In this document: positions 19,690-27,629 of the stretch, in pieces
Layout: the number at the start of each line of letters is the position of its first letter
Numbering within the stretch: position 1 is the first letter of the stretch
Assembly: GCA_030605575.1 (NCBI GenBank)
Contig: JAUWIC010000028.1
Span: forward strand, 1 to 35,584
Reading direction: 5' to 3'
Origin: Dehalococcoidia bacterium
Lineage (GTDB): Bacteria > Chloroflexota > Dehalococcoidia > Dehalococcoidales > E44-bin46
DNA length: 35,584 nt
Position numbers and translations under genes: made by a program
The notes under the pieces: generated by a model
The model's database searches: none
The model's input: only the letters and a program-made list of their open reading frames with translations
Told to the model about the DNA's origin: nothing

Positions 19690-20706
19690 CTAACTCAGGC
19701 TCTGACTGAGCCTGATCAGGGCGTCAAGTTTTTCCAGGGCTCGCCCGCTATCAATCGCCTCTTGGGCAAGACGAGCCCCCTCATTGAGGTCTGATGCCCG
19801 ATTGCCGGCGACCAGGGCTGCCGCCGCATTCATCACGGCTATATCCCGCCTCGGTCCCTGGTCTCCGCTTAAGATGCCGCGCAGTATTCGGGCGTTATCT
19901 TCGGGCGTCCCACCCTTAATTTCGTTCAGATTTGCCTCCTTGAAGCCAAAATATTGGGGGGTAACTTCATAGGCAGGCAATACCCCGCTCTCATTGACCT
20001 CCCACACCAGTGACCTGCCGGTAATTGAGATTTCATCCATACCGTCGGTGCCATGTACGACCAGGGCGTGCTTGATACCCAGGCGGTGGAGGACAGAAGC
20101 AATCTTTTCTCCCAGTTCCCTGGTGGCAACACCGATAACCTGGAACTGGGCATGGGCGGGGTTGGTCAGGGGTCCCAGGATATTAAATACGGTGCGGATT
20201 CCAATCTCACGGCGGGGGGCAGTAGAATACTTCATCGCCGGGTGGAAGACGGGGGCGAACATAAAGCCGATGCCTATCGTCTCCAGGCACTTGGCTACGG
20301 CTTCAGCCCCGAGGTCAATCTTCACCCCGGAGGCTTCGAGGACATCGGCGCTGCCACAGTGGCTGCTCATCGCCCGGTTGCCGTGTTTGGCTACCTTGAG
20401 TCCTGAGCCGGCGGCAATAAAGGCAGCGGCGGTGGAGATATTAAAGCTGGAGGAGTTATCGCCGCCGGTGCCGCAGGTATCAACCACCGGCGGGGTTACC
20501 TTCACCGGGATTGACTTCACCCGCATAACGCTGGCCAGTCCCGCAATCTCGTCTACTGTCTCCCCTTTGATTCTGAGCGCAGTAATAAAGCCAGCAATCT
20601 GAGCCGGGGTTGCCTCACCGCTCATTATTGCCTCCATTACCCCCGCCGCCTGCTCAAAGCTAAGCGAGCGACCAGAGACTAAAGATTCAATGGCTTCTTT
20701 AATCAT
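19690..20706 (-). CDS. trpD: Anthranilate phosphoribosyltransferase
   Basis: VVDTCGTGGDNSSSFNISTAAAFIAAGSGLKVAKHGNRAMSSHCGSADVLEA; FNILGPLTNPA. Confidence 0.97.
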   Translation of the reverse strand: MIKEAIESLVSGRSLSFEQAAGVMEAIMSGEATPAQIAGFITALRIKGETVDEIAGLASVMRVKSIPVKVTPPVVDTCGTGGDNSSSFNISTAAAFIAAGSGLKVAKHGNRAMSSHCGSADVLEASGVKIDLGAEAVAKCLETIGIGFMFAPVFHPAMKYSTAPRREIGIRTVFNILGPLTNPAHAQFQVIGVATRELGEKIASVLHRLGIKHALVVHGTDGMDEISITGRSLVWEVNESGVLPAYEVTPQYFGFKEANLNEIKGGTPEDNARILRGILSGDQGPRRDIAVMNAAAALVAGNRASDLNEGARLAQEAIDSGRALEKLDALIRLSQSLS

Positions 20707-20729
20707 TGTTCCCTTTCCTCCTTTCCATT

Positions 20730-20878
20730 ATCACCTCACCCCCTTTATCCCCCTCTCCTTCAAAGGAGAGGGGGAGGGTGGTTTTTAAGGGAGGCTTCGC
20801 CTCTCTTTGACTCTCCTTCCGTATCCCTCTACTAAAAGGGGAGAGAGGTTTTAGAGAGGGGCTTTGCCCCTCTCTTAT
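20730..20878. repeat. Composite GC-rich palindrome array between trpD and trpG (dispersed family copy 3)
   Basis: CCCCCTCTCCTT-ca-AAGGAGAGGGGG (20749-20774); GGAGGC-ttc-GCCTCT type hairpin (~20788-20806); AGAGAGGGGC-ttt-GCCCCTCTCT (20853-20875). Confidence 0.8.
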
Positions 20879-21505
20879 CTATAACTCCCCCTTCCCTTGT
20901 AAGGGAAGGGGGTCAGGGGGATAGGTTGCTAATCTTGGATAAGACAATTGTAGAAAATTCTTGAGTAAGTCCTTGCCCACCTCAGTCATGATAGATTCGG
21001 GGTGGAACTGGACTCCCTCTACCGGAAACTGGCGGTGGCGCAGTCCCATAATTATGCCGTTTGACGTCCAGGCACTAACCTCAAGGCATTGGGGCAGGGC
21101 GTCACGCATCACGGCTAGCGAGTGATAGCGGATGGCAGGGAAGGGGTTGGGGAGTCCGGTCAGAAGCCCCTTGCCATCGTGGTAGATAAGCGATGACTTG
21201 CCATGCTTGATTTCAGTGGCACGGTCAACTCTAGCCCCATAGCTATAGCCGATGCACTGGTGACCGAGGCAGACGCCGAGGATAGGCAGCCGATTGCCAA
21301 ACTGGCAGATAACATCATTGGAGATGCCAGCCCGCTCCGGGGTACCCGGACCGGGGGAGATAACAATACGCTGGGGTGACCTGGCTTCAATTTCATCCAG
21401 GCTTATCTGGTCGTTACGAACCACCCACACCTCCTCCCCCAGCTCGCTGAGGTACTGGAAGAGGTTATAGGCAAAGCTGTCATAATTATCTATTAGCAGA
21501 AGCAT
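20879..21505 (-). CDS. trpG: Anthranilate synthase component II (glutamine amidotransferase)
   Basis: MLLLIDNYDSFAYNLFQYL; ISPGPGTPERAG; ILGVCLGHQCIG; VQFHPESI; tail encoded by repeat. Confidence 0.95.
   Translation of the reverse strand: MLLLIDNYDSFAYNLFQYLSELGEEVWVVRNDQISLDEIEARSPQRIVISPGPGTPERAGISNDVICQFGNRLPILGVCLGHQCIGYSYGARVDRATEIKHGKSSLIYHDGKGLLTGLPNPFPAIRYHSLAVMRDALPQCLEVSAWTSNGIIMGLRHRQFPVEGVQFHPESIMTEVGKDLLKNFLQLSYPRLATYPPDPLPLQGKGEL
20887..20912. repeat. GC-rich palindrome inside the trpG 3' coding end (family copy 4)
   Basis: CCCCCTTCCCTT-gt-AAGGGAAGGGGG perfect 12-bp stem. Confidence 0.85.
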
Positions 21506-22946
21506 AATTAGCCTCCGTCTGCTCAATAGCCGTCAGCAGTGCCTGGGCTTTACTCAGACATTCCTGATATTCACGCTCAGGAATACTGTCGGCGACAATG
21601 CCAGCCCCGGCCTGGATATAGGCAATGCCGTTGGTGATAACAATGGTGCGGATAGCGATAGCCGTATCCAGATTTCCCGAGAAGTCGAAGTAGCCTACTG
21701 CCCCGGCATAGGGTCCCCTCTTATCCGGCTCCAGTTCGGCGATAATTTCCATAGCCCGAATCTTGGGGGCGCCGGAAACGGTACCAGCGGGAAAGCCGGC
21801 ACGCAGGGCATCAAAATGGGAAAGCCCTGACCTCAATTTCCCCTGGACATGGGATACCAGGTGCATAACGTGGGAGTAGCGTTCTACATCCATAAGCTGG
21901 GTTACCTTAACTGTGCCCGGCTCACTGACCCGCCCGATATCATTACGTCCCAGGTCAACCAGCATAATGTGTTCGGCACGCTCCTTCTCATCGTTCCTGA
22001 GTTCCTCTTCCAGAGCCGAATCCTGGGCAGCACTCTTGCCCCGGGGACGAGTGCCGGCAATGGGGTGGTTAGATACCATCCCGTCCTCCACCCGTACCAG
22101 AAGCTCGGGGGAGGTGCCTATGATGTGGAAGTCGCCCAGGTGAAGATAGTACATATAGGGGGAGGGGTTGAGAGAGCGCAATGCCCGATATATGGCGAAC
22201 GGGCTGGCACTTGTCGGCTTGGCCAGCCGCAGGGATAAGACAACCTGGATAACATCGCCAGCATAGATATAATCTTTGGCTTGGGATACTCTGGACTCAA
22301 ACTCTGCCTGAGAAAGGTTTGATGATACTGGAGACTTTGGGCTCGGAATCGCCGGTGAGGACTCGGATGGGACCGGTTGTCTCAGTCTCTGGACTAGGCT
22401 GTCAATCTTGTGGGTTGCCTGACGATAGGCGGTGTCAATGTCATCATCAAGGTGGACATGAGAGACAATCTTAATTTTATGGGTGAGGTGGTCGAAGACA
22501 AGCAGGGTATCAGCCAGCATTAGCATGAATTCAGGAAGCCCCAGTGGGTCGTGGTCGGGGGAGGGCAACCGCTCAAAGTAGCCGGCAACCTCGTAACCCA
22601 GATAGCCGACCATTCCACCGTGGAACCGGGGCAAGCCAGCAGTCGGTACCAGCCGGAACTTGCTGAACTCCTTCTCTATCAGGAGTAAGGGGTCAGTGGG
22701 AGCCTCGTCCCCTGCCTTGAGGACAAGGGAAGGCTCAGTGCCAATGAAACTATAGCGGGCTATATACTCTCCACCCTCAACGCTCTCCAAGAGAAAGGAG
22801 TGGTTACCACGGGCAATCTTGAGATAAGCCGATACCGGCGTTTCCAGGTCGGCCATAATCTCATGGTAAACTGGTACTAGATTGCCATGTTTCTTCAGCC
22901 GGCGAACCTCGTCTAGTGTTGGATAATACATTGTCATCTCCGTCAT
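21486..22946 (-). CDS. trpE: Anthranilate synthase component I
   Basis: SFLLESVEGGEYIARYSFIG; SPELLVRVEDGMVSNHPIAGTRPRG; LVDLGRNDIGRVSEPGTVKV; FPAGTVSGAPKIRAMEII. Confidence 0.97.
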   Translation of the reverse strand: MTEMTMYYPTLDEVRRLKKHGNLVPVYHEIMADLETPVSAYLKIARGNHSFLLESVEGGEYIARYSFIGTEPSLVLKAGDEAPTDPLLLIEKEFSKFRLVPTAGLPRFHGGMVGYLGYEVAGYFERLPSPDHDPLGLPEFMLMLADTLLVFDHLTHKIKIVSHVHLDDDIDTAYRQATHKIDSLVQRLRQPVPSESSPAIPSPKSPVSSNLSQAEFESRVSQAKDYIYAGDVIQVVLSLRLAKPTSASPFAIYRALRSLNPSPYMYYLHLGDFHIIGTSPELLVRVEDGMVSNHPIAGTRPRGKSAAQDSALEEELRNDEKERAEHIMLVDLGRNDIGRVSEPGTVKVTQLMDVERYSHVMHLVSHVQGKLRSGLSHFDALRAGFPAGTVSGAPKIRAMEIIAELEPDKRGPYAGAVGYFDFSGNLDTAIAIRTIVITNGIAYIQAGAGIVADSIPEREYQECLSKAQALLTAIEQTEANYASANR

Positions 22947-22955
22947 AAAGGGTAA

Positions 22956-23262
22956 TAAAAAATCCCCCGTCCCTTAAAGGGGCGGGAGACTCACTTCCGC
23001 GGTGCCACCCTTCTTAGCCAACTCCACGCATTGGAGTTAAAGGCTATCTCTATCAGGTACAGAGGTTATAACATTACCTCAATACCCTGGGATTTGATAA
23101 CGCTTCCCTGGCGACCAAGCCTACTTACTGGCTAATTTAGCTGCTTTCGGTTGGCGGCTCCCAAGTCCATTCAGCTTCGGCGCTAGCGTCGGCTCACACC
23201 TTACCCGACTCTCTGTGCCTCGCTTGAAGCCTACTAGTCTTGTTCACAGCCTTTACTATATT
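22956..23262 (-). ncRNA. T-box leader, tryptophan-specific, upstream of trpE
   Basis: Minus strand AAGGGTGGCACCGCGG (22997-23012); AGAGAG motif; GGTGTGAGCCGA; specifier context GAA-TGG-AC (codon at 23167-23169); terminator CTCCCGCCCCTT-TA-AGGGACGGGGGATTTTTT. Confidence 0.93.
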
Positions 23263-23274
23263 CTATTGGTTAAG

Positions 23275-23303
23275 AATGTAACATAATATTAAATGTTTGT
23301 CAA
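23275..23303 (-). promoter_or_regulatory. Sigma70-type promoter of the trp operon
   Basis: Minus strand TTGACA (23298-23303)-17 nt-TACATT (23275-23280), just upstream of the T-box. Confidence 0.65.
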
Positions 23304-23407
23304 TAGCTGGTAAAAGGACGGACATTAGTAGGCTTGATGGTGTATAATTGATGGTGCTGAATTATTTGGCTATAGGCTAGTAACTCGGCAGGCAGGAGGT
23401 GAATTCA

Positions 23408-23647
23408 ATGACAGCCAAGGCGTTTGTTCTAATTGAAACCGCGGTGGGTAGAAATAAGGAGGTTGTTGCCGCCCTCAGTCAGCTAGAAGGAGTGAAATCG
23501 GTTGATGCTGTAACCGGACCCTATGATATTATTGCCGTAATAGAAGGCAAAGACTTGAGCAATGTTGGTGACCTGGTTACTGGTAAAATCCATCCTATAG
23601 CTGGCATTACCAGAACAGTAACCTGCCTAACCATAGCCGCTGCTTAA
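23408..23647 (+). CDS. Stand-alone Lrp/AsnC ligand-binding (RAM) domain protein
   Basis: AKAFVLIETAVGRNKEVVAALSQLEGVKSVDAVTGPYDIIAVIEGKDLSNVGDLVTGKIHPIAGITRTVTCLTI; no HTH. Confidence 0.88.
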   Translation: MTAKAFVLIETAVGRNKEVVAALSQLEGVKSVDAVTGPYDIIAVIEGKDLSNVGDLVTGKIHPIAGITRTVTCLTIAAA

Positions 23648-23725
23648 CCCGGCCGCCTTTTGTTTTCAAGTTGGAATAATTTAAGGCTGACTTTGTCGTG
23701 GGGTTATATCGTAAAAGGGTAAGGG

Positions 23726-24991
23726 ATGTCTCTCATTAGGTTACCTCAACTAGCCTGGTATGGGACCAAAGAACTTGAGCTTACTCTACCTGGTAGTTGG
23801 CAGGCAGAGGTCTATAATATGGCTGGCTTTGACCGTCCGGCTATGAAGCCGGACGAAATTAAGGTTGCCATAGCTAATCTAATCGGCTCACCCCCTATCA
23901 GGGAGCTTGCCCGGGGCAAGAGTGAGGTAGTCATCATCTTTGATGACATGACCCGGGTTACCAGGGTGGCTGAGTTAGTGCCTTTTGTTCTGGAAGAGCT
24001 GGCTGAGGCTGGTATCCCCGATAGTGGGATTCAGTTCATTTGTGCCACTGGCTCTCATATGGCATTGGACAGGTTGAGTTTTGTTAAAAAACTTGGTGAA
24101 GCCACCTTAGCCAGATTCCCCGTCTACAATCACAACCCCTTTGATAATTGCACCTATGTTGGTACTACCAGCTATGGGACTGATATTTACCTCAATGCCG
24201 AGGTAATGAAGTGTGACCTCAAGATTGCTATCGGCTCGGTAGTGCCTCATCCCAATACCGGGTTTGGCGGTGGGGGTAAGATTATTCTGCCCGGGGTATG
24301 CTCTATGGAAACTATTGAGTATTTTCATCGCCTGGAGGCTGAATTCAAGCAGAAGTACCCGGGTAGGCTGATTGCGGGAATGGGGGTCTTTGATGATAAC
24401 CCTCTGCGACTTAATATTGAAGAAGCTACGGCTCTAGCTGGACTGGATGTAAAGATAGACGGCATAGTTAATGCCTGGGGGGAGACGGTAGCCATCTTCG
24501 CCGGCACCCCCGAACCAACCTGGGCGGCGGCGGTTGGTGAAGCCAGGGCTCATTATCTCACCCCTGAGACTAAAGGGGAGGGGATTGTTATCGCCAACAC
24601 CTTTACCAAAGCCAATGAAGCCATCATGATTGGCTTGAACACCGCCTTTAGTGCCGTAAGTGATAACGGTGGGGATATTGTCCTTATCGCTAATGTTCCT
24701 GATGGGCAGGTTACCCATTACTTGATGGGCAATTTCGGTAAAACGACTGGTGGCAAGCTGAAGTTGCAGGCAAAGATTCCTCAAAATATCAATCACGTGA
24801 TTATTTACACCGAATATCCTGATGTGGCTGGTCGAGGGTATATTGAGGCGTCGGATAAAGTTTTGTTTGTCAATAATTGGGATGAGGCTATGCAGGCTCT
24901 TCAGCAATTTCACCGGGCTGGGACTAAGGTGGCAGTGCTTCCCAGCGCTGAGATTCAATACTTTCGGTCACAAATTAAAGAGAAGCGATGA
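23726..24991 (+). CDS. LarA-like / DUF2088 (nickel-dependent racemase family) protein
   Basis: YGTKELELTLP; VIIFDDMTRVTR; IAIGSVVPHPNTGFGGGGKIILPGVCSMETIEYFHR. Confidence 0.85.
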   Translation: MSLIRLPQLAWYGTKELELTLPGSWQAEVYNMAGFDRPAMKPDEIKVAIANLIGSPPIRELARGKSEVVIIFDDMTRVTRVAELVPFVLEELAEAGIPDSGIQFICATGSHMALDRLSFVKKLGEATLARFPVYNHNPFDNCTYVGTTSYGTDIYLNAEVMKCDLKIAIGSVVPHPNTGFGGGGKIILPGVCSMETIEYFHRLEAEFKQKYPGRLIAGMGVFDDNPLRLNIEEATALAGLDVKIDGIVNAWGETVAIFAGTPEPTWAAAVGEARAHYLTPETKGEGIVIANTFTKANEAIMIGLNTAFSAVSDNGGDIVLIANVPDGQVTHYLMGNFGKTTGGKLKLQAKIPQNINHVIIYTEYPDVAGRGYIEASDKVLFVNNWDEAMQALQQFHRAGTKVAVLPSAEIQYFRSQIKEKR

Positions 24992-25404
24992 ACACGGGTT
25001 TATTCGGTGAATTTTTAGTCAGCAACGATAAGCTGCGAGTATATAGTGAGGATAGGCTAATCTTTACCTCAAGTAGAGATGGTTTATTGTCGCTACTGGA
25101 ATACATTGATAAGTTTTCCCCTTATGAGAGGGATGTCACCGTCTTTGACCGGGTGGTGGGCAATGCCGCGGCGTTACTGTTAAGAAGAATATTTTGTGGT
25201 GAGGTTTATAGTCCTTTAGCTAGCGAACTGGCGGTTAAGACGTTACGCCGCTTTGGTATCGACTATCACTTTACTGAAATCGTGCCCTATATACGAGGTC
25301 AGGGTCAGGAGGATATGTGCCCGATGGAGAAGTTATCGTTAGGCAAGAGTCCCGAAGAATTTTATCAGGCGTGCCTGACCTTAGATTTAGGTAATAGCTT
25401 CTAG
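24988..25404 (+). CDS. DUF1893 (TM1506-like, deaminase-fold) protein
   Basis: LRVYSEDRLIFTSSRDGLLSLLEYI; VFDRVVGNAAALLLRR; DMCPMEKLSLGKSPEEFY; ATGA overlap with LarA-like gene. Confidence 0.8.
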   Translation: MNTGLFGEFLVSNDKLRVYSEDRLIFTSSRDGLLSLLEYIDKFSPYERDVTVFDRVVGNAAALLLRRIFCGEVYSPLASELAVKTLRRFGIDYHFTEIVPYIRGQGQEDMCPMEKLSLGKSPEEFYQACLTLDLGNSF

Positions 25405-26238
25405 CCTGGTTACTACCTCATTTATGGTTGCTTCACCAGTAGATGCCCCGGCAGTTATACCTATATGGTGTTGACCCTGTAGCCAGGAGGGTTGGATTTT
25501 GTCGGCGGTTTCAACTAGATATGTTCTGGTAACCTGAGCACACAACCGGGCGAGACAATTAGTATTGGCACTGGTATGACTACCGACCACGAGCATCAAG
25601 TCCACTCTACCAGCCAGCTCAAGGGCTGCCGCCTGTCGTTGTCTAATATCATGACATATAGTATCAATAACTCGTAGCTCAGAGTCTTTAGTCAGGGCAG
25701 AATCAATGAGTTTCTTGACAAATTTGGTGAAATGAGCTGGTATTTGAGTTGTCTGGGATAGAACGCCCAGGCGGCGAGGCAGAGGGTCAAAGTTGGCTAT
25801 AAATCTGTCATCTAGCATAGCCTCTCCTTGACCATTAGCCCAGCCAAGAACACCCCTGACTTCGGGGTGGTTAGCATTACCATATATGATGACAAAGAAG
25901 CCAGCTTTGGCTAATTTCCGAGCTGCAACCTGGGCTCGGTGAACAAAAGGACAAGTAGTATTAATCACGTTAATATGTCGAGCCCGAATTTCCGTCTCTA
26001 GTTGGGGGCTCACCCCATGAGTGCCAATGGCTACGGTGTCACCCTGTATATCATCCAAACCTCTGATTACCCTGACCCCAATTTCAGCCAGTTTTTGTAG
26101 CACCTGTTGGTTATGGACTACCGCCCCCAGTGTTTCCACACCGTCGTGCTTGCCGGCAGCCTTTTCTAGGATATCAATGGCTCGCTTAACCCCAAAGCAA
26201 AGTCCTATTCCAGCCGCTTTCTCAATTCTTAGTGCCAT
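25387..26238 (-). CDS. ispH: 4-hydroxy-3-methylbut-2-enyl diphosphate reductase
   Basis: GLCFGVKRAIDILEKAA; NTTCPFVHRAQVAARKLAKAGFFVIIYGNANHPEVRGVLGWA; DTICHDIRQRQAAALELA; GITAGASTGEATINEVV. Confidence 0.96.
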   Translation of the reverse strand: MALRIEKAAGIGLCFGVKRAIDILEKAAGKHDGVETLGAVVHNQQVLQKLAEIGVRVIRGLDDIQGDTVAIGTHGVSPQLETEIRARHINVINTTCPFVHRAQVAARKLAKAGFFVIIYGNANHPEVRGVLGWANGQGEAMLDDRFIANFDPLPRRLGVLSQTTQIPAHFTKFVKKLIDSALTKDSELRVIDTICHDIRQRQAAALELAGRVDLMLVVGSHTSANTNCLARLCAQVTRTYLVETADKIQPSWLQGQHHIGITAGASTGEATINEVVTRLEAIT

Positions 26239-26916
26239 CTAGTCCCTGTGTCTAGCATAGTGTCCTTGATATTCAGGGGGTAAGAGTTCGGCTATATGCT
26301 CCATTATATAATTAGCCAGCTCAACAAGCTCTGCCTTGGTCAATTGACCTTTGACCGATGGCAAATAGAAAGGGCAGCCAATATTCACCGTTACCTTGGG
26401 GCGATGCAATAACATCCAGAATAGCCCCTTCTTTACCTTTTCCATGCCAGTAATACCTACAGGAAGAATAGGGATACGATTATGTGAGGCTATCAGTGCT
26501 GAGCCTGGGAAAGCAGGTTGTAGTTGGGCATTCTTACTCCTCGTTCCTTCAGGGAACATAGCCAGGGCTTGACCACTGTCCAGAACCTGGTTTGCCTGCT
26601 GTAATGCCTGCCTATCCATCCCCCCTCTACGTACTGGGAAGGCACCAAAGGTGTGTGCCAGGTGTCTTATTAACCTGGAACGAAATATCTCCTCTTTAGC
26701 CATAAATATCACTTTGCGGTTGAGGCTAATAGCAAGCAAATATTGGTCAGCATAACTAAGATGATTAGATACAATTAACAAAGGTCCCTGCCTAGGAATA
26801 TTCTCTTTTCCCTTAACTCGCCGGCGGTTTAACAGGAAGAACATCATCCTGGAAAACAGGAGTGTCAGCAACCGTCCTATTCTTTGGTGCCTTTTTTGAT
26901 GAAGCTGGAACTGCAT
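26239..26916 (-). CDS. 1-acyl-sn-glycerol-3-phosphate acyltransferase family (PlsC-like)
   Basis: VSNHLSYADQYLL (NHxxxxD), FPVRRGGMDRQAL, MFPEGTRSKNAQL; internal ATG at 26916 preferred. Confidence 0.88.
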   Translation of the reverse strand: MQFQLHQKRHQRIGRLLTLLFSRMMFFLLNRRRVKGKENIPRQGPLLIVSNHLSYADQYLLAISLNRKVIFMAKEEIFRSRLIRHLAHTFGAFPVRRGGMDRQALQQANQVLDSGQALAMFPEGTRSKNAQLQPAFPGSALIASHNRIPILPVGITGMEKVKKGLFWMLLHRPKVTVNIGCPFYLPSVKGQLTKAELVELANYIMEHIAELLPPEYQGHYARHRD

Positions 26917-27022
26917 TATACCCCCTGGGGAGAATACCTTTAAATTATACCTTATTGCTAAGAGCGAAAACAAATAGGGTGTCAATTAAGTAGCAGGCTA
27001 GAATATGCTGCCCGGCTGGTAA

Positions 27023-27607
27023 CTAAGAGAGGGGTAATCCCCTCTCTTCCCCTATATCGGTGAGGGCTGATGCGTAAGCGGCAAAGGTTTGAGAGTCAAA
27101 CAGCACGAACACCGCTTCCCGGAGAGAGGTAGTGCTGTGGCTAAGCAAGGTGATAACGGCGTTTATGGCTATCTTTGAAGCCTGGCTAACTGGATAGCCA
27201 TAGGCGCCGGTGCTTATTGAGGGGAAGGCAATACTGTTGAGGTTGTTCTCGGCAGCTAGTTTCAGGCTCTCTTTATAAGCACTGGCTAGCAATTCGGGTT
27301 CTCCCTTGTTACCACCGTGCCAGATAGGACCAACGGTATGGATGACATATTTTGCCTTGAGATTGCCCCCGGTGGTTATTACTGCCTTACCTGTTGGCAG
27401 CTGCCCTTGTCGGGCGACAATTTGCTTACACTCGTCTAGAATGGCGGGACCTCCGGCCCGGTGGATAGCTCCATCCACGCCGCCGCCACCCATAAGGCTG
27501 GAGTTGGCAGCATTAACTATGGCATCGGTGCCCTGCCGGGTGATATCCCCTTGAATTATGCGTAGCTTTGCCTGATTGATAGTAACTTCGGTAGCTTGGT
27601 TCACCAT
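27023..27607 (-). CDS. Macro-domain protein (ADP-ribose / O-acetyl-ADP-ribose hydrolase type)
   Basis: IIQGDITRQGTDAIVNAANSSLMGGGGVDGAIHRAGG; GKAVITTGGNLKAKYVIHTVGPIWHGG; SIAFPSISTGAYGYP. Confidence 0.94.
   Translation of the reverse strand: MVNQATEVTINQAKLRIIQGDITRQGTDAIVNAANSSLMGGGGVDGAIHRAGGPAILDECKQIVARQGQLPTGKAVITTGGNLKAKYVIHTVGPIWHGGNKGEPELLASAYKESLKLAAENNLNSIAFPSISTGAYGYPVSQASKIAINAVITLLSHSTTSLREAVFVLFDSQTFAAYASALTDIGEERGLPLS
27025..27048. repeat. GC-rich palindrome overlapping the stop codon of the macro-domain gene (family copy 5)
   Basis: AAGAGAGGGG-taat-CCCCTCTCTT perfect 10-bp stem. Confidence 0.75.
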
Positions 27608-27629
27608 AACTCAGCCTCCTCAAGTATTA

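Noticed and set aside
19994-20602. 202-aa plus-strand ORF opposite trpD
   Set aside because: Antisense to an unambiguous trpD; composition typical of a shadow frame.
20730-20935. CRISPR array
   Set aside because: Several hairpins but no regularly spaced identical direct repeats or unique spacers; fits a palindromic repeat element.
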